A stretch of DNA of 64,000 bases from Neostapfia colusana (lineage: Eukaryota; Streptophyta; Magnoliopsida; Poales; Poaceae). The notes beneath the pieces are model-generated. The model made no database searches. It saw only the letters and a list, made by a program, of their open reading frames with translations, and was not told the origin of the DNA. The stretch spans positions 58,131,671 to 58,195,670 of the forward strand of contig JASWHV010000008.1 of the NCBI GenBank assembly GCA_030760725.1. Direction: 5' to 3'. Of this stretch, positions 32,096 to 44,300 are shown one piece after another. How positions within the stretch are numbered: position 1 is the first letter of the stretch; every line of letters begins with the position of its first letter. Both the position numbers and the translations under genes were made by a program.

Positions 32096-33846
32096 CACCA
32101 ACAGGACGGTGAACGGTTGCATCGGGAACTTAGTGCGTCTGCACTACCCCAGTGTGATCGATGGATGTGCAGCTACGTCGTGGGACGACTACGCGCGCGT
32201 TCCCCACATGCAGAACGACAACCTACAGGGAGTCGTGTGGACAGATTTTTGGGTAAGTAACTTTCATAAATATTTGAAGTTTCAATTCTTTATGTCCCTT
32301 TAAATATTAATGTGCACATGTCGAACTGTGTTGGCTTCCTACAGCTCAGGTACCGCCTTGAGGACCCGGCCGAGCAGATGGATCACTCCCGCTCCGTGTT
32401 CGAAGTGAACACTCGGAAGCTTGTTATGCAAATGCTTTCGAACGCTCGGAGTCAAGTAGTTAACGAGTACTTGAAGCTCCACGACCACGAGGTTGGTTCG
32501 TTCAGAGACGCCTCCGACACGTACTTGACGGAGGAGCAGTACGTAGAGGTAAGTTGCGTATTCTTTAAATTATTAACATTACTTTTGGTAAGTAACATCT
32601 AATGAACTACGCATGTGTGCAGGTTAGTGTCCCTTGGTTACAGGGACGAACTGAAGATTACCGAGCCCTTTGCAGGTATTGGGCTAGCGATGAGTTTATC
32701 ACTAAGCCCAAGAAGGCTCGAGATGCCAGAGGGAGCTCGGGGAAGCACGGTATGGGCGTACAGGGTTTTGTGCGGATGGCTAAACGGATGCTAAGTTTCT
32801 TGTGGTTTTTTATATTCATAATGTAGTATTGTTCGTACTAACATATGTTCACAGGAAAAGGAGATCGGCGTGCGACCGAGCGCTACTGTGGTCTATAGGA
32901 GCGGTCACGCTGACCCTTCTCAGCCGGAGCAGTGCAGTCAGTACGCAAAGCGGCTGGTAAGTTTTATGACCTCTCAAACTATTTGACACTATATATGTTG
33001 TTTAACTTACACAATTTCATTGTTTTTTAGACTAGGTATGCGCGAGAGGCTGTGAGGATACACGGCGAAGGGTTCGATTGGGAAAACTCCCCCAACATCG
33101 ACCCTCAAGCCGTGTATGCAAGCGGAGGTGGAAAAGCACACCGAAGGTGAGTTCATTTACTTTCATTGTTTTCAATTCAAAATTATTTGATTTTACCTTG
33201 AATTTATTCCTTTTTTGTAGGCTTGCCATATTCTCTGGAGTCATCGACTCCAGGGAGGCACGACCTGCGAGAGGCGGCTCCTCGCAGTCTTCGGCTACTG
33301 GCGCAGGCTCCTCCAGCCACCGTGTCACTGAGAGAGATCTCGAGGTGATGGTGCTTCGGGAGAGCTTGGCCTAGCAGGAGGAGGCCTTGGCGAGGGAGCG
33401 AGAGAGCAATAGGGCTGCCATGGTGTACAATGCGTCCTATATGGCACAGATGCAAGCGGCAAGGGAAGTAAGAAACATACAATTGTACTTTAATTACATT
33501 GCATTTCAACAAAATGTAAATTGTAATGTTTGAAATGACAGGCGCTAGCTCGACAGCAAGGGCAGCAAATCCAGATACCGTTGTGGCAGCCACCGCGGCC
33601 CGTGCTGCAGCCGACGCCACCATAGGAGCAGTTTTCTGGAGTACAGGTACAAAAAGGAAGTTACATTAAGTTCAACTAAACAATGGAAAACAAAAACACT
33701 GTTTTAAACTTATACATATGTCACCTTGTTTCGTAGGGATCAGGGACGGAGGCTCAGACTCCATTGCCGCAGCTACGGGCGCCAGGTTCGTCGCGTCAGG
33801 ATGACTTCTTCGTCTCCGGAGGTAGTGGAGGGGCTAGTAATGAGTA
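32096..33846 (+). pseudogene. TNPA/Transposase_24-type gene, eight inferred exons
   Basis: Members of this family bind CACTA subterminal repeats. Exons inferred from splice signals and cross-matches: about 32096-32252, 32345-32548, 32623-32790, 32855-32956, 33031-33146, 33221-33467, 33542-33646 and 33737-33846. Conserved stretches include NDNLQGVVWTDFW, RNARNLVMQ-like NTRKLVMQMLS, FRDASDTYLTEEQ and ERDLEVMVLRE. The last exon ends at TAG 33844-33846. The donor after 32790 reads CTAAGT instead of GTAAGT, and an in-frame TAG lies near 33623, so it is not functional. The first exon joins TNP2 codons directly, showing an internal deletion. Related copies lie in CACTA-1, CACTA-3 and CACTA-4. Confidence 0.75.
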
Positions 33847-34024
33847 GCGTCGTGAATCTATTTTTGATTGTGGATGTGGCGACTTCATGATTGTGGATGT
33901 ACTATTGCACTTTGTGATTGTCGATGTGGATGTTCTCTATATGAATTTATTTTGTGATTGCCTGAGTAGCTGACCATCGAGCCAGGTTAGCCATTTTCTG
34001 TTTTTTCAAAAAGAAATGGAAAAC

Positions 34025-34375
34025 CTTATTTACGACGGCCTATATGAATTATATACGACGGTGTCTATACAGGGCCGTCGTATATAAGCCTAAATAATAT
34101 ACAACAGCTAGGCCCAGGCCATCATATATAAGAGCTTATATACGACGGCGAGGGCCCAGAACCGCTGACCCTTTTATACGAAACTGGCCGTCATAAATTA
34201 CAGACCGTCGTATATATAAGCTTATATACGACGGTGCCATCGTATATAAGGTTATATACGACAAGGTATATACGACAGCCACAAATCATTGTATATAATC
34301 TATAGCCGTCGTATATAGACTATATACGACAGCTTTGGACTTATATATGACGGTTTCGGCCGTCGTATGCTGATG
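34025..34375. repeat. Right subterminal repeats of CACTA-2 (TATATACGACGGC type)
   Basis: About twelve copies of TTATATACGACGGC or GCCGTCGTATATAA occur in both directions, near 34027, 34050, 34075, 34137, 34200, 34222, 34250 and 34310. They differ from the left-end core by T to A at one position throughout. Confidence 0.87.
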
Positions 34376-34392
34376 GGAATACTGTAGTGATT

Positions 34393-35120
34393 TTTTTTAT
34401 CTTTTTTCCGTTTTGATTAGAATTGTTCGGATATTGTTCATAAATCGGAAATAAAAATTAAGAAATAGGAATAAAAAAGATTTGGGCAGCTTTTCAACCG
34501 AATACTCGAAATTCCATATTTATTCGGAAATTTTGCAACAATTCTGTTTTTATTTCTGAAACAGCAATGGGCCTTGCCCCAATGCTTAACGACCCAAGAC
34601 GCCGAGAGCCCGAGAACGAAGCAGCCCTATGCCACGCGTTACAGGTCCAGGAGATACTGAGTGACGAGCAGTCAAGCAGTGGAGCACCGAAACCTAACCT
34701 AATCCCATCGCGCTCGCGCCACCCTGAGCCCTATTGCCATGTCGCATCGGCCCCGAGGCAGCAAGGCCTCCGAAGGCCGGCGTGCTTGCCTAGTTGCCTT
34801 CAGTCCGTCGCCACTGCCACTCTGGTCACACCTACAGTCTCCGGCCGCTGCCTCCTGTCGCGTCCGCCACCTCAGCTCACGGCCGCAGTTGGCCGCCGCC
34901 TCCTTTTTAGTTAAATTTGATGTATGGACTATGAGTGGATGATTGTGCATAACACGAATGGTTATATTTGATTTGTATTGCTTGTTATTAATTTGTTATG
35001 ATTACTAGTGTGAATTTATTATCATAGTTTTCTTATGCCATTTTAAATAATGATGACAATAGTTTGGCCTATATTATTGTACATTAACTTTTAGGATTTG
35101 GATGACACTCCATTGCATAC
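34393..35120 (+). mobile_element. Continuation of hAT-2 after CACTA-2
   Basis: CGGAAATAAAAA and ATTCGGAAATTTTG words lead into a GC-richer leader (34565-34910). A T-rich, intron-like stretch ends at TTTTAG near 35095. A few codons follow (DLDDTPLHT). No transposase domain is visible before the sequence changes to LTR-like material. Confidence 0.4.
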
Positions 35121-36012
35121 AGGGAAACCTATATCCAGGCTGGCATGTTTATTTTTTGAAATTTGGAGTGTCTTAAGAAAGGTTACCACGTATGACATCC
35201 GTGAAGTTCGTCGGATACGACTTCAGAAAGTGTGTATGTGTCCTGCTTTAGGGGGTTGTTCCGCAGAAATAAAAATTGGTTAGAATCGCTAAATTTTTGC
35301 ATGCCTATAATAATATGATCAAATCTGAACTTGGATTAATTTGCTTCGCAAACTTGTATTCTTAAACTAGTTGCCAACTAAAATTTATCCTTTTTGTACC
35401 GCCCTAAAAATATTGCTTTAATTTTCTAATTAAACACACAAATAGAATTCTCTTATGCAAAACAGTCTCTACTGCAAAAGTTTTCTGCTGCATGAGATAG
35501 AGTCTTAACGGAGAATTTGACGAGTAAGTGCTTATTATTAGTTACTTAGGGTTTATTGATTTATATTTTTAAGGTAACTACAATCTCATTCTTTATGATA
35601 TAATTGAATGGCTCCCGAATGAAGTATCGCCCCCCTAAGTGTTGGATGGTTCAATGATATTCTTGCTCACCTCAAAAAAGTCATATGTGTTCTAGGGTGA
35701 GATATGATCGGACTCAATACGTCGCTACCACCTTAGCCTATGTATCCGACGAGTTGTAATCTTTAGAAAAATTTCTGTTGCTTTAAAACTCTATTTCCAA
35801 ACTTGTACTCTGATGTAATATAACTATGTGAACCCCTTGTTATAATATTTTAGTATTTTTGTATGTGAGCTATTCGGTGTCGCAGTGTGCGGCACCATCC
35901 AACATTGATACTGGTTGTCGGTACTCCAGTCGTCAAAAAAGACACTTGGATGGACCATATAAAACAGATGAACCTACATTAGAAGAATAAATGCCTGATT
36001 GCTTACTACAAG
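35121..36012 (+). repeat. LTR-like remnant related to 5316-6166 and the solo LTR
   Basis: No gene is seen. It shares ordered landmarks with 5400-6150: AAAGTGTGTATGTG, AAATTGGTTAGAATCGC, TTATGCAAAACA and GTGTCGCAGTGTGCGGCACC. CACTA-3 broke it at 36016. Confidence 0.5.
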
Positions 36013-36015
36013 GAA

Positions 36016-36385
36016 CACTACCATTTATGACGGCCAAAACCGTCATAATTAAAGCAAAAGCCGTCGTAAATAACTTAATTACGGCTGTAATGACTTATTT
36101 ACGATGCCAGACAGCTGTCACAAGTCTGTAGCCGTAAATAACATTACTTACAGTGACCACTATCGTAAATAAGTTTTTACGACGGTCTAGACCGACCGTC
36201 ATAACTTAAGGAGACGTGCCAGCTAGCACCCGCTGGAAGCTTATTTACGACGGCTAGGAACAGACCGTCGTAAGTAATATAGACTTATTTACAACGGTCA
36301 TCTCTAGACCATCGTAAATAAATTAGGCTTATTTACGACGGCCACCAACAGACCTTCGTAAATAAAGATTTCATTTTTATTTTAA
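36016..36385. repeat. Left subterminal repeats of CACTA-3
   Basis: Facing copies of TTATTTACGACGGC and GCCGTCGTAAATAA occur near 36055, 36090, 36175, 36240, 36263, 36310 and 36330, with single-base variants. Confidence 0.85.
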
Positions 36386-36479
36386 AAAACATAAATATGC
36401 TAACCTGGCACGATGGCCAGCTCACAGACGGATACAAAAATAGATATATAACATCACAGGCAGTTCACATTACAATAGT

Positions 36480-38800
36480 TTCAAATATAGAAAATGACAA
36501 TGCACACTCTCACATCCACTACCTTCGGAGCCTAGAATGTCATCCTCGAGTCGTGCTCTAGGTCCTAGTAGCTGCGGCGATGGAGTCTGAGCCTCCGCCG
36601 CCGATCCCTGTGACGTAAAAGTGTAGTTAGAGGAATTATGGCTAAGTTTGTCTATGTTTGAGCAATTATGGGTAAGTTTGACTATGTTTCAGCAATTATG
36701 TCTAATTTTGAGCAATTATAGCTAAGTTTTCCTATGTTTGAGCAATTATGGCTAAGTTTGGCTATGTTTGAGTAATTATGACTAAGTTTGGCTATATTTG
36801 AACAATATGGTTAAGTTTGGATATGTTTGACTAATTTTTGCTCAGTTTGCTATACTAATCTAATTTATGTTGATTTGAAGAAATGGTGCTTACCCGTGCT
36901 GCTGAAGAAGGCACCTGTGGCTCCGCCTGCACCTGTGGCTGCATCGGCGGCTTCCATGAGGGAATGGCAACCCGCTGCCCGTTCTGCTGGCTAAGGCCTC
37001 TGATAGCAATAAAATGAATAGTAATAAAATGATATTATTGGTTTATATTTTATGTTATTACCTGTATTGCCCCTTGCATCTGTGCATTGTAGCTGGCTTG
37101 ATACTCTTGTGTGGCCTTCAATAGCGCTACATGCTGCTGGAGCTTCTCCTGTGTCGAGCGTAGCTCCTCGTAGACACTTTGAAACTCCAGATCCCTCTGC
37201 GACATCCGTTGGCTGGGTCCAGCGGACGAAGAATGGGAGGAGAAGCCCCTCAAAAGCCTTGCTTCCCTTGAGTTAACCACTCCATCAAAAAGCCCAAAAC
37301 TACAAAAAATATTAAAAGTAAGATAATATAGCTCGAATTGATAGAAATAAAAACAGCTAGCATCTCACCATCCAGGGGCTTTTCCACCACCGCTCGCATA
37401 CATGGTGTTGACGTCGATTGGTGCGTTCTGCCAATTGTAGTCTTCGCCGTGAATCTTCACCGCCTACTCTCCATATTTCTCCTACAAATACGAGTAATAC
37501 CTGAAAACGTGTCATAGCAATGTTAGTTACAAATAACGTAAAGCAACTCGAGGACTTACCAGTCGAGCGATCGCCACAGGAGTGCATAGCTGGCTGGGCT
37601 GTGAAGGGTCACTTGCTCTGTGACCTCTCTTTCGCACCTGAACATCGCTCGGTCATTCACCGAGCTCGTTTTCCTGCAAGTATGAGTCAGTAGCATAAAT
37701 ATACTATAAAAATAGTTTTGTAGGTATTTTCCTTACTATTCGTTTAGCCAGACGTAGATGTCAATCCAAACCATACGTATGGCCTCCGGTAGACCCCTGC
37801 ACTGTCTGGCCCTCTTGGACTTGGCGATCAAATCGGCGCTGGACCACAATTGTTAGAGGGCCTGGTAAGCTCTCGGACGGTCCTCCAACCAAGAAATCTC
37901 ACCTGCATGCATTTAGTAATTAATTGAAATAACATTGACATTACAAAATAAGGGCCATATTTAAAACACTACTAGTTTACCTCGGCTTACTGCTCCTCCG
38001 TCAAGTACGTGTCGGAGCCATCTCTGAACGCCGCTAGATCCTGCCCTTGATTCCTGTTCAAATAGTCATTTGTTGCTTGAATCAGAGCATAAGAGATCGC
38101 TTGCATAACAAGGTTTCTAGCGTTCTTGTTGACGACTGCTCTTCCATACTTGGCATCCGCTGGATCCGCCAAACGGAACAATCTCTACAATAGGAGAAAA
38201 CATAGGTGTTATTAAACATTCTACTTATTGAAGAACTACAATTCAAATAACCTATTAAACATACTTACTCAGAAGTTGGCCCATACTGCACCTTGACTAG
38301 TCCCATACGTCAGGTCAGTAGCACGAGCCTAATCATCCCATGACTTGGCAGGGATACACTCGTCACCGCTGCTAGGGACCTCACTAGCTTAGTGCAAACG
38401 CAGGAGGTGCCCTAGGATAGCGTTGACCTGTCTCTGACATCCTAAACCCTCGAAGGTAGTGTGCTCCCATCTGCTGCAAGACAATTGTGCATGAAGGAGT
38501 TTTAGCACTATGTAATTTTCTAAAGCTACAATGTAAGGGCTTCTTACCTATCGCTAAGGGTGAATAGCCGGCAATGTCGCTTCATCTCTAGGAACCGGAG
38601 GAGGAGCCCTATAATGGCTCCACCTAGTCTGTCACCTTCTCTGCGCCTCTATGTCCTCGGACGACCCGGAAGGGTTGTCAGCAGATGGTGGCTCAGGAGG
38701 CACCCCGGCCTCGTCCTCTTACTCTAACTCTTAGTCGTCCTACAATATTATAATAGTCTTAAGAAATATAAATAGATTAATTAATAGTGTAATAGAATAC
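36480..38800 (-). pseudogene. TNPA/Transposase_24-type gene of CACTA-3
   Basis: Its role would be binding of subterminal repeats. Minus-strand exons align with those of CACTA-2. The 38181-37987 block (RNLVMQAISYALIQ, then FRDGSDTYLTEEQ) matches its second exon. About 37910-37730 matches the third. The 37280-37050 block (SREARLLRGFSS, then RDLEFQSVYEELRSTQEK and YNAQMQGA) matches the sixth. About 36612-36480 is the last. The block before 38200 reaches back to about 38800 and supplies part missing from CACTA-2. Stops such as that in the third exon make it a pseudogene. Confidence 0.68.
36635..36845. repeat. Intronic minisatellite of about 30-bp units in CACTA-3
   Basis: Seven to eight imperfect units of TATGTTTGAGCAATTATGGC plus TAAGTTTGGC lie in the intron between the last two exon blocks. 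CACTA-1 has a shorter, decayed version at 20640-20770. Confidence 0.82.
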
Positions 38801-39398
38801 GATTGGTAAGTCAAATCAACTCGGTCCACTGAAAGACAACAGGTCTGTCTGCTAGCTCTGAGGGCATGTGTCTCAACAACAGAGAGCGTCTGCTCTCCCC
38901 TGAGCTACTACCTGAAAAACGGTGCCCTCCACGTCCCGTGTGCGAGCCATCCTGCTTGCACCGCTGATAAACATCTTCACTGTCCTCTTGATCCCCTTAT
39001 CCTTGTATGACAACATCCTATTTCAATGATTCATTAATAAGTAAAATTATTATAAAATATACAACATGAAACAATAAATAAAGAAAACATTACTTGTATT
39101 CATTTCTAGAGGTCATCAGAATCTCGCTCATTTACTCTACTGCTTAAACCAGACCATTGAACTGTTTTAGTGACTGGTTTCTGTTTGCGCTTCTCACGAG
39201 TCTATACATCATCCGAGTCTCCAACTAATCATCGAGTTCTTGACCAGACTCAACGAAAAATGAGGCTGGCAGATCTTCTTCTTGGTAAACATCATCGAGC
39301 TCACCAACTGACGTCGGAGTATCATGGTACCCAACATCGCCTGGGGAATATAACCGTTCACAAGGATTGACCTTGTGTACGAACCACCAAGCACTCAT

Positions 39399-40514
39399 CT
39401 ACTCGCATGGGTAAGGTAGATAATACACTTGCTCAACTTGGTCTGCAATGACAAAAGAGTCGTACCCTGGCAGCCTTTCTTTGTGTTTCACTTCAGCCAT
39501 GCCAAATTTGTTTTGACGGGTTCCATGATGGTTATCAATCCAGTCACAATCAAATAAAACTACTTTAAGTTCCTTATTACCAGCAAAGTTGAATTCGAGG
39601 ATTTTGTTAATGATCCCATAGTAATTAGTTTCCCATCCTTCAACATCGATTGCTCTCGTCACAACTCTGGTATTAGTCATTGCCGCAAGAGAACGAAGAG
39701 CTTCAAAATGAGTCGAACGGAATCGAAACCCATTGACGTTGTACCGACCATAGATTCTAACTTTCAATATTCCGTAAGATCGTTGTCGCAAGTCTTCATG
39801 GACGTCAGCATCTTTTACACACTATCCAAAATATGAGCTTATAAAAATATTTTTTACATACTATTACATAATTCAAGATAGAGAAATTTCAAACCTTTCA
39901 ACCATTTCTGAACTCCTTTCCTCTGTTTAGGTTTCAAACAAAAAGAAGCACGTGGCTTACCACCAGTTTTATAGAGCTCAAGAGTTGGACGATTATAATG
40001 CTCTGCCAAATGCTTTTAAGACTTTATTTTGTCTTTTATTTTGCCAAGCATATCCATGCATGTGCTTATGATGCATTCACCCATGTTAAGCTCCTAGTGC
40101 ATGACATCAATATTGTGCATTAAAATCAACGACTTGACGTACGGTAGGTCCCATAGTCCACATCTGTCAGTCTATTTGTGTACCTCTCCATAATCTATAA
40201 AAACTTTTGGACAATCTTTATCTACCACAAGTTGATTCAAAATATCAGCAATTTCTGACCCACTCAAACGCTTTGGTGGTCTATCCGTCACAATATTGTT
40301 TTTTTTATAGGATTCTTCTGTTGCCTAAACACGTGATTCTGTGGCAACCAACGTCTATGACAATCAAAGTAGAAGATCTTGCCACCATGAGTAAGACGAA
40401 AACAATCCGTGTCCAAAGCACATATCGGACATGTCAAACATCCATGGACGACCCGGCCAGCAAACATGTCGTATGTCGAAAAATCATGGACCGGCCACAA
40501 GTACGTAACTCGAA
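39399..40514 (-). pseudogene. TNPD/TNP2-type transposase fragments of CACTA-3
   Basis: Reading leftwards from 40514, TNP2 motifs appear (LWPVHDFSTYDMFAG, LTCPICALDTDCFRL, YFDCHRRWLPQNH). They match 31860-32040 of CACTA-2. A poorly conserved stretch with several stops follows (40200-39900). Then comes a clear DUF4216 domain at 39791-39399 (YGRYNVNGFRFRSTHFE, VVLFDCDWID, VYYLPYP). The N-terminal half of the transposase is displaced beyond CACTA-4. The DUF4218 part looks deleted or unrecognisable. Confidence 0.78.
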
Positions 40515-40534
40515 CACTATAGGAAATCGATATA

Positions 40535-40850
40535 CTTATGACGGCCAAAGTCATCGTAATTAAGGTGTAAACCGTCATAATTAGCTTAATTATAACAGTT
40601 TATGCTTAATTATGACGGTTGTCAGTCGATGTCAGAGTTTTGTGGTAAGTTACATAGCTTACGACGGTGGCCGTCATAAGTTACTAACGTACGACGGCGG
40701 CTCGTAGCCGTCATATGTAATCCCCTGGGCCATGTGGTGGGCTGGGCCATACAACTTACGACGCCCTGGGCCATGGCCATCGTAAGTTATTTGTTCTAAC
40801 TTACGACGGCCAGTATACAGGCCATTGTAAGTTATGTTTTTAATTTTTTA
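40535..40850. repeat. Left subterminal repeats of CACTA-4 (AACTTACGACGGC type)
   Basis: Copies of ACTTACGACGGC, AATTATGACGG and their complements occur near 40540, 40570, 40600, 40660, 40745, 40780 and 40800. The ACGACGGC core is shared with the other three elements, but the preceding bases differ. Confidence 0.82.
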
Positions 40851-40999
40851 AAAACAGAAAATAGCTGCCCTGGCACAATTGCCAGCTGAGACAAAATAGA
40901 GACAATACACAGACAATATATATTCGACAATACACAGACAAAAGAGAGACAACATAGTCAATATTCGAAGGTTTATTCACAAAGTCCAAAGAAATCTGA

Positions 41000-41320
41000 A
41001 AACTGCTAACGGCTACACACTCCCCTCTCGACTACCTTCGAAGCCGTGGACGTCATCTCCGTGCGTCCCTCCTGGTGCTAGTAGCTGTGGAGATGGAGTC
41101 TATGCCTCTGTTGGTGAACCCTGCAAAGTAAATAAAAGTTAGACATACCTCGCTCCCTTCCTATCCCTCTCTTTCCCTCTATCCCTCCCTCTCCCCATCC
41201 CTCTGCCTTTCACTCTCTCCCCCTCTCTCTCCCCTCTATCACTCACTCTCTAATTTCTTTCTCTTTCTCTCTCTCTCTCTATTCCCCCACTCCCTCTCTT
41301 TCCCTCTCCCCATCCCTCTC
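41000..41320 (-). pseudogene. Last exon and CT-rich intron of CACTA-4 TNPA-type gene
   Basis: About 41000-41125 matches the last exon of the related genes (AGCTGTGGAGATGGAGTC at 41085, also at 20545 and 36573). From 41155 to 41320 the sequence is a run of TCCCTCTC and CTCTCTCT words. The gene continues at 58700-59036. Confidence 0.65.
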
Positions 41321-44300
41321 TGTAAAAGCCCCAAATACATGAATGCCAAGAGACGGATGTTTGAGCATCATTGTGTGTTGGGTTCATGGAAAATGGGACT
41401 TACAAAAACTTTCTTACACAGGATGGTATACGTGGGGTTTAACAACACGGGTTCAAGCATTAATTTGGATTTGTTGGACCGAGGTGGAGTTAAACTCATG
41501 TGTGATCATACATGTGTATGAGGAAGAATTAAAAGCAGCTCTTTAGACTCAAATGCTTACCTCAAAGTGCCGCCAAATTCGTGAACACACATGGGACCTC
41601 CCACATTTGAAGGTGAGGAGAGTTATGGTGGCAACTTTCTGTTTTGAGGGTGAGCTAGAGAGGAGTGAATTATGGTCATGTTTGAATTCGTGTTAAATTC
41701 AAACATGTTAAGGCAAAGGTATGACTTAAGTTTGTGTCACATGAAATGATGAACACAAACATGGACATGTGCGGAAAGCTAACATTTTCTTTAGCTTATA
41801 CTGAAACATGTTGACCCAGGGAGAGAATTTCACTCCTAAAGATCTAACTCATGTGTACATCCGTTATGAGTAGAGGGGAGGGAAATTTAAACCCAAAATG
41901 GAATCTTGGCAAAGAATTCATGTCTAGATTACCCAAGGGCCCATATGTGGGGTGACCATTGCATTTCGCAGGTATTAAAGAGATTAAGTTTCAAATTTGG
42001 AGAAATTTTGAGCTCATATACCAATTATTCAAGCATTATTTGAGATCACATTCAAATTCAAATTTGAATTTGGAATCTGAACCAAACGTGCTCAATTCTG
42101 AAATCTGAGTTCAAATTCAAACTCCTCAAATCATGTTTGGCCAACCCTCCAAATTTGGTCAAATTCGGATCACGATAGTGTGGAAATCTCAAAGTGCAAT
42201 GGAGAAATATCATATGAGGGGGGGGGGGGGTGGCCCACCTGGCAGTGAGCGAAGGAGACTTGCACCCGAAGTCTTCACGCGCGGATCAAACTCGAACCCG
42301 TGCAGCCGAGAGCGCGCCACCGGGGTGGGGTAGTTGCCGCCACCTCCTGCTGCTGTGAAGCACTGGCAACCAGCTCGGGCCACCTCCACAGACGAAGTGA
42401 TCCGCTCACTCATGAGACAGAGACACCGCCCCATTTTCTCCTCGCACGGCTAAAGAGCAGAGGCGTCGCTACCTCCTCGGACCATCGACCGGGAGCCGCC
42501 CAAAACCGTGACACAGAGCTTCCCAAGCTGAGAAACGGCACCAGGGGACTTTCCTATACCTGCTAGGCACAAACCCGAGAGATTTCCTGCTGCCCTGACC
42601 AAGAACTACGTCGGCCTGCGGCGACCCGAGGACGAACCACGATCGGGCTTCCGTGGACAGCTCCACAGGGAGCTTCCCGTGCCCGAGAAAGAGCATTTTC
42701 GGATGCGCTAGTACTCGGTGATGCTCACCTCCGAAGCACAGGCCGTGACCTGGACGACAGAGCACAAATTCGAGAGATGTTCTCCAAATCTTGCACAAAG
42801 GACCGAATCTAGTCGGCGAACATTTGTTCTTCACAACCCTAGCTTGGAACCGCATGTAGACCGCACAAACTCTGAGTTTTCCGAGTTCAAACATGGAAGG
42901 TGTCTCGGGTGCACGGTGAAGACCGATTTGCCGCTGTTGCCGAGCCATTCCAAGGCTATGCCGAGCTTCCCTAGCATCCAAGGATGCTGTAGATCTGAGT
43001 CCTTGAAAGTTTGGCGGGCTAGAATCACCGGTCGACGGCGCCAGACTTCTCCCGAGGTGGCCGCACGTCGTCGGCCCATTTCCGGTGGTCTATCACCCAC
43101 GCCAACCCCGCCAACGTACTCCCCGAACCTGAAAACCCCCGGGCGGCTTGTCTCCAGCCGGAGATGGCCGGAAACACCGGCCCGGGGAGCTCCGGCGAAG
43201 GCCCGACGACGGGATAGCGCGGGAGCGGGAAGTGACCTGAGGAAGAAGATGACTCGGCGGGCCCCACGTGTCAGTGACCAAACGTTTAAAAACGGATCGG
43301 CTGTGGCTCTGTGATCCCGTGTGGCTGCGCGCCAAAATGGTGTGGCCCGGTGTGGCTGGAATTTCACTGGTTGAGAGTTAAAACGTGGGCCCAAGTCCCT
43401 TTCCAATAGCAAAACAATTCCAGTTTCAGCTTTAATTTTGAAAATTCATAACTTTGTGTAGGAAACTTCAAATTGGGTGATTCAAATTGGGTTGGATTCC
43501 TTTTGCAAAGATTTATCCAAATATGAACTCAAATCTCTATGAATGTCAATATTGAATTCTAGAAAATTCTTTGAAATATTTCTGTAAAAGAATTATTTAG
43601 GTGGTTTGGTGTATCCAAAAATCCTCAAATTTTGCCAGAATAATCTGTAGGATATTATTGAACTTTATTCAAAGTTTCAGCTTAATTGAAGTGGATTTGA
43701 GTAGGAATTTCCAGAGTACAATCTGCTGTGCTCAAAACTGTCCAGAAACTTTTCCAGAAAAGAGTTTTCCTTTGAAAAATTAGTTCTGGAAGATCCTTAG
43801 CTTCAAAAATCATAGGAAAATCCAGACATACTCTATTAGCCATACTTGAAAGAGTAGTTCATGTGATTGGGCATGAAAATGCACCTTAGTCCAGAATTAA
43901 TTCCTTGTAGCATAACTGCTTCTAGAATTGTTCTGTGAGAACTACTCAAGTAAGAAGTCTGAATTTTGTACCCAAGTACTTTCATGTGACCAGGAACTCA
44001 CCTGTAAAGTTTCAGCTCAAATTGAACTTTAGATCTACCTGGTCTTGTTCTCCACGCTTATGTATATGAGCAACACATAGAGAATTATAGTGGGAATTAT
44101 GGAAGACACAATTTCCACTCACATTAGCGGCAATTTGGCAAGCTAAGTCTCTGTTAGACTTCAGATAAAAATTTTGAAGTCATTGGAGATCAGAACCTTT
44201 GGTTCCTTTCAACCCATTTCAACTCATGTCACATGTCCATTAGGAACCATAAAATATGTTAATGGAAATTCTTATGGACATGTGGTTTTTCCTTTAGTTT

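Larger units (their letters stand above)
28785..34392 (+). mobile_element. CACTA-2, En/Spm-type transposon with fused, broken tnp genes
   Basis: The ends are CACTATAGGAA at 28788 and ATACTGTAGTG ending at 34389. Target repeats ATT lie at 28785-28787 and 34390-34392. Subterminal repeats occupy both ends, but their core differs: TATTTACGACGGC on the left and TATATACGACGGC on the right. A TNPD/TNP2-type gene (30661-32095) is cut short and runs directly into a multi-exon TNPA/Transposase_24-type gene (32096-33846), both on the plus strand. At 5.6 kb it is shorter than an autonomous grass CACTA and should be inactive. Confidence 0.88.
36013..40514 (-). mobile_element. CACTA-3, left part, broken by CACTA-4
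   Basis: The left end CACTACCATTTATG begins at 36016 after GAA. Subterminal repeats of TTATTTACGACGGC type follow to about 36385. The gene content is on the minus strand: TNPA/Transposase_24-type exons (about 36480-38800) and TNPD/TNP2 pieces (39399-40514). TNP2 coding sequence stops abruptly at 40514, where a new CACTA end begins. The right end is outside the window. Confidence 0.8.
40512..41320 (-). mobile_element. CACTA-4, left part
   Basis: The end CACTATAGGAAATCG starts at 40515, in the middle of CACTA-3 TNP2 coding sequence, after GAA (40512-40514). It shares its first 11 bases with CACTA-2. Subterminal repeats, the last exon of a minus-strand TNPA-type gene (about 41000-41125) and a CT-rich intron follow. 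The intron is split by a solo LTR at 41321 and resumes at 58638. The right end is not in the window. Confidence 0.8.

Noticed and set aside
41155..41320. CT-rich tract as a possible promoter or satellite array
   Set aside because: It falls within the intron of the CACTA-4 TNPA-type gene, has no regular period and continues after the solo LTR, so simple-sequence expansion is enough to explain it.
42831..43412. Minus-strand frame of 193 codons and plus-strand frame of 198 codons (42718-43314)
   Set aside because: Both lie in the GC-rich section of the solo LTR, overlap each other and show no recognisable motif.
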